The notes: generated by a model not told the origin, from the letters alone. 64,000 nucleotides of DNA from Diabrotica undecimpunctata (GCF_040954645.1 NC_092810.1:68012660-68076659); one strand, 5' to 3'; shown: positions 1 through 9,485, counted from the first letter of the stretch. Program-made: numbers and translations.

Positions 1-711
1 ATATCAATACGTCAATACTTCTAAAACGTATTGATTATGATAATCACGTTACACAACACTAGTGAAAAAATTAAGAAAACACATATTGCATTAATATACT
101 AGTCACCTGAAATCCGATCACTTATCAAGACAAACAAAGTCTCAAATGCAACCAGTTTTAACACACAGATAGTTTCAACTATAAAAAATTATTGGGTACC
201 TTCAAACTAAAAAATCTAAGGCATATATCCAATATAAAATCCAATATAAAAGGTATCATAAACTGGCATATGAAGAAAAGTTGATAATAAATACCTTATT
301 CTAACCTTAGAAACAGGGTTGGCAGCCTTGTAAATCTCCTCGTTGATCCGAAGGGTTACATTGGTTCTTCAGCTTCATGGATATTGTCGCACAAAATTAT
401 GTGTATTAAGGTCTTTAAAACACGCACGAGCCGGAATGCTCGAAATAGAGCAAGTGTTTTAAAGACCAGTTATCCACGAATACTTTACGCTATTTTTTTT
501 TATTGGTACACTTTCAAATCATGTATTATTATTACAAAAACTTGAAATAAGAGCTAATAATTTAAAATGATTGAATTTCTGATGTACATCAGTATACCTT
601 TCGTTGTTATCGAAATGAAAAAAACAAAAATTAATTTGCAGTCTGTTACATAAAATTAATTGTTATTACTGGTTGTATATTGCTTAAAAATTAGTTCTAA
701 TATTGATTACT
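1..711. other. Non-coding flank upstream of the Crypton remnant
   Basis: No coding frame that I can support. The stretch is AT-rich and contains one clear inverted repeat (entered separately at 410-467). It is probably the 5' non-coding part of the Crypton-type element whose gene remnant starts near 712, but no element boundary is defined by sequence alone. Confidence 0.4.
410..467. repeat. Hairpin with 14-bp perfect arms
   Basis: Arms 410-423 (GGTCTTTAAAACAC) and 454-467 are exact reverse complements, separated by a 30-nt GC-richer loop that itself contains a short GAGC/GCTC pairing. It lies about 245 bp upstream of the Crypton coding remnant. Similar hairpins sit in the repeats at 48424-49550. 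Confidence 0.75.
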
Positions 712-1249
712 TAAATAGTAAAGCAGAATCGGGGTTAATACCGCAAAAATCAGAAGATGCTTATAGAAAAGAATACGACAAGTTCATTAAATGGATAGGC
801 AAAGTATGTTGATGATAAACAAAGGGGTAGATTTAAAATAATTTGTGAAAGTGCATGCATTCACGAAGACAATTAGCAAGAATGACGTGGCCAAGGAGGC
901 GTATGTATTCAAGGAAGACGATTTGCGGAAGTTTTTCACAGATGCTCCGGACATTAAGTATTTATTTTTGAAGGTGGTAGCCATTTGCGGTATCTTTGGA
1001 TCTTGCAGAAGATGTGAATTGTGCGATTTGCGCTTAGATGACATCAAGGAACAAGGAAGCGTATTGCTTATTACTATCCGACCATCTAAGATTGTGATGG
1101 CTCGACGTTTTACAGTTGCTGATAGCTATGCAATTAATTATGAGCGTTTGGTAAAGAAGAATTTATTATTGCGCCCCAAAATAAAAGTACATATTGAGTT
1201 TTCATACGGTATGATAAAGAGAAGTGCACTAATCAAGTAGTGTATTAAT

Positions 1250-1964
1250 CTTCTTCTTCCTTTGCCCTATCCGTTTCGGACGTTGGCTATTAACAAGGCT
1301 ATTTTGACTTTGTTTACGGCACCTCTGAACAGTTCGGTCGATGTTAGTCCGAACCATTGTCGCAGGTTATGCATCCATGAGTGTCGTCTTCTTCCCGGTC
1401 CCCTCCTACTGTCGATTCTTCCTTGGACTATTAACTGTAGCAGTCGGTACTTAGTATGCTTCATGACATGTCCGAAGTACTCAAGCTTCCGTTTCTTTAC
1501 GGTGAAGATTATTTCTTTCTTCTTCTTCTTCTACGGCACTACAGCCCAAAATGAGCCTTGGCCTCCTTTATTTTTTGCCTCCACCCTTGTCTGTCTGTGG
1601 CTGCTCTTCTCCACACACGGACTCCTAAAAGTGCTTATTATTTATTATTTCTTATTATTATTTCTTTGCTTTTGCCTATTCTCTGCATTACTTCCACGTT
1701 AGTGATGTGGTCTGTCCAGGATATCCGAAGAATACGGCGATATATCCACAGCTCAAAGGATTCTAGTTTCTTCAGGGTGGCTTCCGTTGTGGTCCATGCC
1801 TCTGCTCCATAGAACAAGACCGGGAAGACATAACACTTGACCAGTCTTAATTTTAGTTCCATTGAGATTTTGCTTGTGAACCACTTTTTCATATTGTTGA
1901 ACGCGTTTCGCGCTTTTTCAATTCGTGATCTTATTTCTGTTGACTGGTCCCATTTTGTGTTGAC
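1250..1964 (-). mobile_element. 5'-truncated LINE inside the Crypton
   Basis: Minus-strand reading gives the C-terminal end of a LINE reverse transcriptase: a thumb-type segment (RLVKCYVFPVLFYGAEAWT, YRRILRISW) and the tail RRGPGRRRHSW...ELFRGAVNKVKIALLIANVRNG. The 3' end, at the left, carries a GAA-repeat tail. It is flanked by the 9-bp duplication TGTATTAAT at 1241-1249 and 1965-1973, which proves insertion into the recombinase gene. The copy is itself interrupted at 1519-1656. The same tail recurs at 14.9, 26.1, 30.7 and 35.1 kb. Confidence 0.85.
1519..1656 (-). mobile_element. 138-bp retroposon (LINE 3' end) nested in the LINE
   Basis: The insert is flanked by the 11-bp duplication ATTATTTCTTT at 1508-1518 and 1657-1667. 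Removing it rejoins the LINE reading frame between its GKSKEII and KKRKLE-like parts. It begins with a CTTCTT repeat, that is a GAA-type tail on the minus strand, followed by a segment resembling the 3' untranslated end of an insect LINE. Confidence 0.65.
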
Positions 1965-2114
1965 TGTATTAATACATTTGGATAATGTACATTGCAAAAT
2001 AGACGCTGAGAAATACACGGGATATGTGTTTCGACGTACGTCCACTACAATTATGGCGAACAGTGGCATGATAATGGGTCTGTTGAATAAAAATAAGTGT
2101 TACCTTAAAAGTAG

Positions 2115-2539
2115 TGTTACGATAAATATCCTGGCCTAAAAATAACTGTAAAATATATGATGACTAATTCTAATATGTTTTAGATTTTACGAGAGCCTTC
2201 TATTTTACCTGAACGACCTTCCAGAAAAAAAGGTCGAACCGATGCGAGGGAAATTCAGTTTGCCCTTACCGTCGCCATCCGGTCTACTCAAGAAGGTTTT
2301 AGACTTTTCGAGTCTAACGGTACTGAGTATATAACAGGACATTTTATTTGGAAGAGGACAGTTAATAAAGAAGATTCGCGCCCGCGATATTTATTGTTAC
2401 GCTCGCTTTTAAATAAATTATGTATTTTTAGTGATAAATAAATTAATATAAGTTATTGTGCTTTTTAATAAATTTAGATAAGAACCTTTTGATAAAGACA
2501 TTATAAATTAAAGACATAACAATTAATAAATTCACAACA
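2115..2539 (+). repeat. 5' LTR of the Ty3/Gypsy element
   Basis: 425 bp from TGTTACGATA to TTCACAACA. It matches the copy at 8066-8490 except for one T/C and one C/G difference near the sequence CATCCGGTCTA. It contains a TATATAA-like box (GAGTATATAACAGG) about two-fifths of the way in and an AATAAA signal, the expected promoter and polyadenylation signals. Confidence 0.93.
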
Positions 2540-2541
2540 AG

Positions 2542-2561
2542 TGGTGTAAGAAGTGAGATCG
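2542..2561 (+). promoter_or_regulatory. Primer binding site (leucine-tRNA type, imperfect)
   Basis: TGGTGTAAGAAGTGAGATCG begins two bases after the 5' LTR. It resembles the TGGTGTCAGAAGTGGGAT site used by elements primed with tRNA-Leu, with mismatches. The tRNA assignment is by resemblance only. Confidence 0.6.
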
Positions 2562-2616
2562 AACATAAATTAGACTTATAATAATAATACAAGTGAATAT
2601 AAAATAAATTGTGAAA

Positions 2617-5600
2617 ATGGCTACGATTTATGAGCTCACAGTTACGGATTTAAGAAGGCATCTTGAAGATAGGGAATTAGCTTCTACCGGGAAAAAGGCT
2701 GATTTAGTCCAACGACTAAAGAACGCTTTAAAAGAAGAAGGTTTGGATCCGGAAACTTATATATTTGAAGACAAGCATGATGCTGTCCTCTCGTCGATTT
2801 CGAAAGTTTCTGGTGATGTAGCCAAAGTTTCTGGTGACATCGCATCACTGGAGAACAAAGTTTCCTGCGACATCGCATCATTGGAGAACAAAGTATCCGG
2901 CGACATCGCTTCATTAGAAAACAAAGTTTCTAACGAGATTTCTTCTCTGGAAAGTAAAGTTTCTGCTAACATCTCTAAAGTCACTTCTGAGATGTCTGCC
3001 CTCGACGATAGAATGTCTTCGTTAAAAGACCAAGTTGCGGCCGATATGTTGGCCTTCGAAGAAAAGATATGGAAAGAGATGGAAAGGAAGATGGAGGAAA
3101 CAGGGACAGCAGAGAGAGGTAACAATCCGATTACAGTGGAGATAAAAGAAGACGAGACGAAATGTAAGTTGGAGACACAGCCGAAATTTGAAGGAAGTGG
3201 AGGTTCTATTCATGTTAAAGTCCCAACTTTCGACGGAAAATCATCATGGAACAACTACATGAAACAGTTCGAATCAGCCGCAAGAGCAAATGGATGGTCT
3301 GAAAAAGAAAAGGCGGTAAACCTGACTATCGCTCTTCGAGGAGATGCCTTAGATGTGCTTCAGACCATAGCCGTAGAGGAGACCGATGATTTCGAACAAC
3401 TGAAGAAGAGGTTAAATATGCGATATGGCCACGAACATTTGGAGCATGTATATCAGTCACAGCTTAAAAATCGTAGACAGAAGAAAGATGAGGCTCTTCA
3501 AGAATATGGGGTAGATATTGCCAGATTAGTACGATATGCTTATCCAACAGCTCCCGAAGACATGATGGAAAAATTGGCCGTTCAAACGTTTATTGATGGT
3601 CTTCGTGATCATGAAATGCAGAGAACACTGCGATTAGCTCGTCACAAAACGCTGGTTGATGTCTTATCCGCCGCCCTCGAATACGAGTCAGCTACGCAGG
3701 CCTCTGGCGGGTACAGTAAAGTTAGGACTGTAAAAGAGGAAGGAGACGAAGATAAACTTGACCAGCTCTTTAATTTGATGAAAAGCATGACATGCAAGAA
3801 AAAGAAGACCATAAAATCAAGAAACTCACCATCAGGAAAACCAGAACGAGTCAACCTTAGGGGGGCAGCTTCGACCCGGAACTCTTCCAAAGACCCTCTT
3901 ATACTAATAGCTTCTTTGAAATGTCGTGAAGATAGTGTATATGTAGATGGAGACATAAATGGTAAAAAGCATACGTTGTTGGTGGATACCGGAGCGACCA
4001 GAACCATCATACGCCCGACAGTTATAAACAGCCGAAAGAAACTGTTACCAACGAGGTTGCGACTTCGGACCGCTACAGGTGAAAATGCCAACATTCATGG
4101 AGAAATCCAGGTACAATTGGGAATTGGAGCAGAAAAGTTCGTCCATACTGTTATAGTTGCTGACATCGAAGAGGATGTTATATTAGGAATGGACGTAATG
4201 AATATGCATGGATTCCAATTGGATTTTAAGAATAAGGTAATCAAAGTTGGCAACGAGGAGGTATTTCTCCATCCACATAATGACAACACTGTGCAAGCAG
4301 CCATTACAGAAGATACAGTCGTGCCTGCGAGAAGCGAAACGATCATAGTAGCGCGGCTACAGGGATTTGTGGACGAAGGGAGACCTGTTATGATGGAGCC
4401 TTGGAACCACGACGATGAGGTTGGCCGTGGAATCATAATTGGAAAGGAATTGGTGACTTCGGCTAAGGAAATTCCTGTGAGACTTATCAATGTCAACGAC
4501 TACCCAGTGACCATAAAGAAAGAGACAAAAGTAGGAACTTGTGTACCTGTGACATCCATAATCCGTCAGGCGAAAACATCTGATAATTCCAACGACAAAT
4601 TCGACCAAATGGTTGCAGTTGCAGGACAGTCTCTAAATCAGATGGAGAAAAGGAAATTAAGGGAATTTCTTCGGCAGTATCGTGATATTTTCGTACCGAA
4701 AGGAGGAAAGACGGGAAGAACTACGGTTGTTAAGCATAAAATTGATACTGGTAATGCTAAGCCAATTCGTCAAACAGCTCGACGATTACCACAGGCGAAA
4801 AGAGAGGAAGCTGAAACGATTGTTCAGGAAATGAAGAAAGACGGGGTGATAGAACCTTCTACGAGCCCATGGGTCTCTCCGGTGGTCCTGGTTAAGAAGA
4901 AAGACGGAACGACGAGGTTCTGTGTGGATTACCGTTTGCTGAACAACGTTACCAAGAATGATAGTTATCCTCTGCCTCGGATCGATGACACATTGGACAC
5001 ATTGGCTGGAAGTAAATTGTTTTCTACTTTGGATTTGAAGTCTGGATACTGGCAGGTAGAAATGGACCCAGTAGATAAAGAAAAGACAGCCTTCACCACA
5101 GGATCTGGATTGTGGCAATTCAACGTTATGCCATTTGGACTCTGTAATGCTCCTGCGACATTTGAGAGGCTTATGGAAAATGTGTTGAGAGGGTTATCTT
5201 GGAAAACATGTCTGGTTTATTTAGATGACATAATCGTCTTGGGGGAGACATTCAAAGATCATTTGAGGAATTTAGAAAACGTTTTTAATCGACTTAAAGC
5301 TGCCCAATTGATGCTAAACCCCAAGAAGTGCCAGCTATTTCAAGGTAAAGTCAACTACCTGGGTCATATAGTCAGTAAAGAAGGAGTGGCCGTGGATAAG
5401 GGAAAAATCGATTCCATTAAGGAGTGGCCAAAACCAACTGACAAACATCAAGTGAGGAGTTTTCTTATACTATGTACTTACTACCGGAGGTTTATTAAGA
5501 AGTTTGCAGATATCGCTAAGCCATTAACGCGACTTACGGAGGAAGCAAGAGAATACCGCTGGGATATAGACTGCCAAAATGCCTTTGAAACGTTGAAAAA

Positions 5601-5946
5601 GCATTTAATAACAGCACCAATTTTAGGGTATCCACTGCCAGAAGGAGAGTTCATCTTAGATACGGATGCAAGTAATGTGGGAATTGGAGGAGTGCTGTCT
5701 CAGATTCAAGGAGGACAGGAACGAGTTCTCGGATATTTTAGTAAAGTTCTTTCAAAACCTGAACGGAATTATTGCGTCACGAGAAGAGAACTTCTGGCAG
5801 TAGTAAAATCAGTAGAGCACTTCTATCAATACCTCTATGGCAGAAAGTTTCTAATCCGAACCGACCATGCCGCCCTTAAGTGGTTAATGCAGTTTAAGAA
5901 TCCAGAGGGTCAGATAGCCAGGTGGATCGAACGACTCCAAGAATGA
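2617..5946 (+). CDS. Gag-Pol polyprotein, first segment: SAP-like, coiled coil, capsid, protease, RT, RNase H
   Basis: Start chosen at the ATG at 2617 (MATIYELTV); the GTG six bases earlier is in frame but unlikely. Residues about 5-40 look like a SAP domain (LTVTDLRRHLEDREL, KKADLVQRL). Residues about 50-135 are a coiled coil built from near-repeats of SLENKVSGDIA. About 195-360 is a retrotransposon Gag capsid (VPTFDGKSSWNNYMKQFE). No CCHC knuckle follows; a short basic stretch (CKKKKTIKSRN) stands there instead. Aspartic protease LLVDTGATRTII is at about 453-464. Reverse transcriptase has FSTLDLKSGYWQ and YLDD near residue 868. RNase H follows (DTDAS, RRELLAV, RTDHAAL). The frame stops at TGA 5944-5946 where related elements have a sense codon before DFKIEHR; the same frame continues beyond it. 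Confidence 0.93.
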   Translation: MATIYELTVTDLRRHLEDRELASTGKKADLVQRLKNALKEEGLDPETYIFEDKHDAVLSSISKVSGDVAKVSGDIASLENKVSCDIASLENKVSGDIASLENKVSNEISSLESKVSANISKVTSEMSALDDRMSSLKDQVAADMLAFEEKIWKEMERKMEETGTAERGNNPITVEIKEDETKCKLETQPKFEGSGGSIHVKVPTFDGKSSWNNYMKQFESAARANGWSEKEKAVNLTIALRGDALDVLQTIAVEETDDFEQLKKRLNMRYGHEHLEHVYQSQLKNRRQKKDEALQEYGVDIARLVRYAYPTAPEDMMEKLAVQTFIDGLRDHEMQRTLRLARHKTLVDVLSAALEYESATQASGGYSKVRTVKEEGDEDKLDQLFNLMKSMTCKKKKTIKSRNSPSGKPERVNLRGAASTRNSSKDPLILIASLKCREDSVYVDGDINGKKHTLLVDTGATRTIIRPTVINSRKKLLPTRLRLRTATGENANIHGEIQVQLGIGAEKFVHTVIVADIEEDVILGMDVMNMHGFQLDFKNKVIKVGNEEVFLHPHNDNTVQAAITEDTVVPARSETIIVARLQGFVDEGRPVMMEPWNHDDEVGRGIIIGKELVTSAKEIPVRLINVNDYPVTIKKETKVGTCVPVTSIIRQAKTSDNSNDKFDQMVAVAGQSLNQMEKRKLREFLRQYRDIFVPKGGKTGRTTVVKHKIDTGNAKPIRQTARRLPQAKREEAETIVQEMKKDGVIEPSTSPWVSPVVLVKKKDGTTRFCVDYRLLNNVTKNDSYPLPRIDDTLDTLAGSKLFSTLDLKSGYWQVEMDPVDKEKTAFTTGSGLWQFNVMPFGLCNAPATFERLMENVLRGLSWKTCLVYLDDIIVLGETFKDHLRNLENVFNRLKAAQLMLNPKKCQLFQGKVNYLGHIVSKEGVAVDKGKIDSIKEWPKPTDKHQVRSFLILCTYYRRFIKKFADIAKPLTRLTEEAREYRWDIDCQNAFETLKKHLITAPILGYPLPEGEFILDTDASNVGIGGVLSQIQGGQERVLGYFSKVLSKPERNYCVTRRELLAVVKSVEHFYQYLYGRKFLIRTDHAALKWLMQFKNPEGQIARWIERLQE

Positions 5947-7281
5947 GATTTTAAGATTGAGCACCGGGCCGGAGTTAGCCATAGAAACGCTGATTCTCTT
6001 TCCAGAAGGCCATGCCCAGCAGAGTGTTCCCACTGCAACAAAACGGAATCCAAGGAAGCAGCAGTGCTAAGAACGACGATTGTCAACGACGACTGGACGC
6101 CTACTAAGATAAGGGAAGAACAAGAGAGAGATCCAGTTATACAGAAAATCCGAAAATGGAAAGAGGAAAACCGTCGACCACCTTGGCAGGAAATATCAAA
6201 CCTATGCTCAGTAGTTAAGACGTATTGGGCCCAGTGGGACTCATTTATCATCGAAGATGGCTTGCTTAAACGAGTCCTGGAAAATGATGACGGTTCAGAG
6301 AAGAGAAGACAGTTGGTGATCCCAAAGAGCAGAATAGCCGAAGTACTTCGTCAGTTACACGACAGTCCATCGGGAGGGCATTTTGGTGTAAGGAAAACCC
6401 TTCAGCGAATTCGGGAACGGTTTTATTGGATGAACAGTTCCGACGACGTAAAAGACTGGTGTAAGAAATGTACTATTTGTGCTACGAGTAACGGGCCTCA
6501 CCGAAAAAGGAGAGCTCCTATGAGACAATATAATGTTGGAAGCCCGTTTGAAAGAATAGCTTTGGACATTGCAGGGCCATTTCCAGAAAGTGAAAATGGG
6601 GGCAAGTACATGTTGGTAGTAATGGATTACTTCACTAAGTGGGTCGAGATTTACGCACTTCCAGACCAGAAGGCCGCCACCGTTGCAGATAAGTTGATCC
6701 AAGAATATATCAGCCGATTTGGAGTGCCTTTGGAGATCCATAGTGACCAAGGCAGGAACTTCGAAAGTGATCTATTCCAAGGAATATGTGATAGACTAGG
6801 CATGAAGAAAACAAGAACTACCGCGTATCATCCGCAATCGGATGGTATGGTAGAACGAATGAATAGGACAGTTGGCAAGTATTTGACAAAGATGGTGTCC
6901 GATCATCAGCGAGACTGGGACCAATACCTTCCGTTCTTCACAATGGCCTACAGATCTGCTGTTAACGAATCAACAGGCCAGACACCAGCCAAAGTCCTAT
7001 TCGGACGCGAAATGCGACTACCTTGTGATCTCGAGTTTGGATGTCGACCTGGAGAAGATGTAGCAGGTGAAGATTATGTGATCGAATTACGAAGAAGAAT
7101 GGACGATGTACATGAGTTAGTCCGTTCCCACCTTCAGATCGCTAGCGACCGAATGAAGAAACGGTACGATACACAAGCCGAAAAGGGTTGCTTTAAGAAG
7201 AACGACAAAGTATGGCTGTATAATCCCAAGAAGCGAAAAGGTTGTTCTCCCAAATTGCAGCAGTTTTGGGAAGGTCCATAA
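5947..7281 (+). CDS. Gag-Pol polyprotein, second segment: RNase H end and integrase
   Basis: Same frame as the first segment, between two nonsense codons. It opens with the conserved end of the RNase H connection (HRAGVSHRNADSLSRR), then the integrase: an HHCC zinc-binding region (HDSPSGGHFGVRKTL, CKKCTIC, about 6358-6480) and the DDE core with ALDIAGPF, HSDQGRNFES and DGMVERMNRTVGKYL. Catalytic residues are all present. The second nonsense codon (TAA 7279-7281) falls inside the C-terminal FWEGPY motif. No internal start is needed; I infer this was one polyprotein. Confidence 0.92.
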   Translation, partial: DFKIEHRAGVSHRNADSLSRRPCPAECSHCNKTESKEAAVLRTTIVNDDWTPTKIREEQERDPVIQKIRKWKEENRRPPWQEISNLCSVVKTYWAQWDSFIIEDGLLKRVLENDDGSEKRRQLVIPKSRIAEVLRQLHDSPSGGHFGVRKTLQRIRERFYWMNSSDDVKDWCKKCTICATSNGPHRKRRAPMRQYNVGSPFERIALDIAGPFPESENGGKYMLVVMDYFTKWVEIYALPDQKAATVADKLIQEYISRFGVPLEIHSDQGRNFESDLFQGICDRLGMKKTRTTAYHPQSDGMVERMNRTVGKYLTKMVSDHQRDWDQYLPFFTMAYRSAVNESTGQTPAKVLFGREMRLPCDLEFGCRPGEDVAGEDYVIELRRRMDDVHELVRSHLQIASDRMKKRYDTQAEKGCFKKNDKVWLYNPKKRKGCSPKLQQFWEGP

Positions 7282-8076
7282 TACCAGATTATGGAGAAGA
7301 TCAACGATGTCATCTACCGAATAAGCAAGATTCCGAAGGGAAAGCCGATGATAGTACACCATAACCGGCTGGCGTCTTTCGAAGGTGACCACGACGTAGA
7401 TGAAGAAGTGGAAGTAAACCAAGTCCAAGACGTGTGTGACCTAACGTTTGAGGAATTCATGGGTGCCTATGGAGGTACCGGTAAAGCAAGACATGGTGTT
7501 ACCACTGAAGAAAAGCAAGATCTACTCGCGCTCCCCGATGACTACTCGCTGGCCCTTACCATCCCGGCCAGTATCAAAGACGCACCAGGGTTGGCATCCG
7601 TCTTTCGAAGGAAGTTTGGTCGAGTTGCAGAACTTCAATGCCAAGTGCCAGCTCCCGGTAAAACCTTGAAACTCCAAGATGCATCACGTTACCTTTTCTA
7701 CCTGGTAACAAAAGACACTGCCCGTGACCAACCTACCGACCGAGATGTATGGGAAGCCTTACTTCAATTGAGAGAGCACGTACTGGAGTCCGACGTGCAA
7801 AAGTTAGCCATGCCAAAGTTGGAGTGCCGCCAATTAGATTGGAGGGTTATCCGAAATATGGTGGAGGAGATCTTCAAAGCCACCGAAGTCCAGGTATTAG
7901 TCTGTTGCAATCCGCATAGTTACTGGTGCGGAGAGAAAACCGTCCCTTGTCATTTTTATACAACTGGAAGTTGTAAAAGAGGGTCCAGTTGCCGATACCA
8001 GCATACAGTTCCGGTTCCAGTCCCGACAAGGTTCCAGGAGGAACCATCTTTTAAGAGGGGGGCAATGTTACGATAA
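7282..8076 (+). CDS. Gag-Pol polyprotein, third segment: integrase tail, TARG1-like macrodomain, CCCH zinc finger
   Basis: Same frame again. The start is the rest of the integrase GPY/F module (YQIMEKINDVIYRI...HHNRLASF). After an acidic linker comes a segment of about 130 residues (7519-7905) that follows the O-acetyl-ADP-ribose deacetylase 1 (OARD1/TARG1) macrodomain along its length: LPDDYSLALT, GLASVFRRKFG, RYLFYLVTK, MPKLECR and a VEEIFKATEVQVLV end. Known for TARG1: a lysine in the YLITK stretch and an aspartate in the GCGLD loop are catalytic. Here the lysine is kept (YLVTK), but the GCGLD loop is shortened and changed (ECRQLDW) and the MGAGIA loop reads DAPGLA, so ADP-ribose binding may be altered or lost. 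A zinc finger C-x7-C-x5-C-x3-H (CHFYTTGSC...CRYQH, 7948-8004) follows. The stop TAA (8074-8076) lies inside the 3' LTR. Confidence 0.85.
   Translation, partial: YQIMEKINDVIYRISKIPKGKPMIVHHNRLASFEGDHDVDEEVEVNQVQDVCDLTFEEFMGAYGGTGKARHGVTTEEKQDLLALPDDYSLALTIPASIKDAPGLASVFRRKFGRVAELQCQVPAPGKTLKLQDASRYLFYLVTKDTARDQPTDRDVWEALLQLREHVLESDVQKLAMPKLECRQLDWRVIRNMVEEIFKATEVQVLVCCNPHSYWCGEKTVPCHFYTTGSCKRGSSCRYQHTVPVPVPTRFQEEPSFKRGAMLR
8053..8065 (+). promoter_or_regulatory. Polypurine tract of the Ty3/Gypsy element
   Basis: AAGAGGGGGGCAA directly precedes the 3' LTR. It also encodes the last residues of the polyprotein, so the coding frame, tract and LTR overlap. Confidence 0.8.
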
Positions 8077-8490
8077 ATATCCTGGCCTAAAAATAACTGT
8101 AAAATATATGATGACTAATTCTAATATGTTTTAGATTTTACGAGAGCCTTCTATTTTACCTGAACGACCTTCCAGAAAAAAAGGTCGAACCGATGCGAGG
8201 GAAATCCAGTTTGCCCTTACCGTCGCCATCCGGTCTAGTCAAGAAGGTTTTAGACTTTTCGAGTCTAACGGTACTGAGTATATAACAGGACATTTTATTT
8301 GGAAGAGGACAGTTAATAAAGAAGATTCGCGCCCGCGATATTTATTGTTACGCTCGCTTTTAAATAAATTATGTATTTTTAGTGATAAATAAATTAATAT
8401 AAGTTATTGTGCTTTTTAATAAATTTAGATAAGAACCTTTTGATAAAGACATTATAAATTAAAGACATAACAATTAATAAATTCACAACA
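8066..8490 (+). repeat. 3' LTR of the Ty3/Gypsy element
   Basis: 425 bp, TGTTACGATA to TTCACAACA, followed by GTAG, the target duplication. Its first 11 bases supply the polyprotein stop codon. Confidence 0.93.
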
Positions 8491-8783
8491 GTAGTAACTT
8501 TTAAGCACAAGCTAATACTTATAAGGATAAGATATTACTTATTTTTATTTGAATAAAAGTAAGTGTTCTCTTATAAGGTAATACTGGAAAAATATTCTGA
8601 AATTTAAGTATATACTTGTAAGTATTAACTTATGCTTGTAAGTATTTAAATTTTAAAATTGTCTTGTGATGTTTTTATAGGTGCAAGACAAGTTTTAACA
8701 CGTTTGTAAACGTCGCGTGCGTCGTTGAGATTCTGTCTAGTAGGTACATCTACGTCAGTTAAATTTTAGCGCTATAAATAGTC

Positions 8784-9485
8784 ATGTCGTCGTCAAGTGA
8801 GGAAGAATTACCTGTCGAGAGTGGCTGTCAAAGGCTTATATTTGTAATAATATTGAAAAATCATACGGTTCTTCTGAACAAATCAATGGTTTCGGCAATT
8901 GTTAAAAGTAAAGAGAAGACATGGAACGGGATAAGAGATCAATTTATTAAGGCTTCTGGTACAAGTATTACTATTGACAAATTAAAAAAAATTCTCAATA
9001 ACATGAAAACAGATGTAAAGAAGAAAACGGATAAAAATATGACTGGTAACAAAAAAATTAAATTGCGCGAGTGGGAAAAAGAATTTATGGATATATTGAA
9101 TTTTGAAAAGAATCCAGTATTCACGAAAATTCCTGGGGGATGTTCCATTGGAACTAACAATGGAGAAGCGAACAATCTAGAAAATACTGGATCAGCTAGT
9201 ACCAATTCACAAATACCGTCATCTATAGGAACGCTGAAAAAACGCCCAAAGAACAAGAAATTTAAGTTAGAGACCGATGAAACGGAAAGTTTATCAACAC
9301 AAGAGTTGCAACAACTTGTTCTTCTTGAACAATTAAATGTTGCTAGACTTCAAGCGCAAAGGGAAAAACTTCTGATAGAAAAATTGACAAATGTTTTGCC
9401 ATATCGAATTCCCGAAGATAGTTTTGGAGCAGAAGTGGTTAATAATCGCATCGTATCAGAACTACGAGAATACATAGACTTGTAA
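8784..9485 (+). CDS. Harbinger Myb/SANT-like DNA-binding protein
   Basis: Intact 233-residue frame starting MSSSSEEELP. The N-terminal third resembles the Myb/SANT-like trihelix domain of PIF/Harbinger accessory proteins (SKEKTWNGIRDQF, ITIDKLKKILNNMK). The middle is polar, low-complexity and basic (KKRPKNKKFK), and the C-terminus is a leucine- and glutamine-rich helix (STQELQQLVLLEQLNVARLQ) like those that contact the transposase. In characterised Harbinger systems this protein brings the transposase to the nucleus and the element ends. It converges with the transposase gene inside the same terminal repeats. It is intact while the transposase is broken. Confidence 0.8.
   Translation: MSSSSEEELPVESGCQRLIFVIILKNHTVLLNKSMVSAIVKSKEKTWNGIRDQFIKASGTSITIDKLKKILNNMKTDVKKKTDKNMTGNKKIKLREWEKEFMDILNFEKNPVFTKIPGGCSIGTNNGEANNLENTGSASTNSQIPSSIGTLKKRPKNKKFKLETDETESLSTQELQQLVLLEQLNVARLQAQREKLLIEKLTNVLPYRIPEDSFGAEVVNNRIVSELREYIDL

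Larger units (their letters stand above)
2115..8490 (+). mobile_element. Ty3/Gypsy LTR retrotransposon, nearly intact, 6376 bp
   Basis: Two 425-bp LTRs (TG...CA) flank a single gag-pol frame and the element is bordered by the 4-bp duplication GTAG at 2111-2114 and 8491-8494. LTRs differ at 2 positions that I could find (about 0.5 percent), so it is young. Order: LTR, leucine-type primer site, SAP-like domain, coiled coil, capsid, protease, reverse transcriptase, RNase H, integrase, macrodomain, CCCH finger, purine tract, LTR. There is no env. The frame is broken only by nonsense codons at 5944-5946 and 7279-7281. Confidence 0.95.

Noticed and set aside
1262..1702. Plus-strand 146-residue frame
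   Set aside because: It is the antisense of a minus-strand LINE C-terminus and a nested retroposon; its composition has no protein character.
7519..7905. Integrase chromodomain
   Set aside because: Considered because Gypsy integrases may end with one; the segment lacks the aromatic cage pattern and matches the macrodomain order instead.
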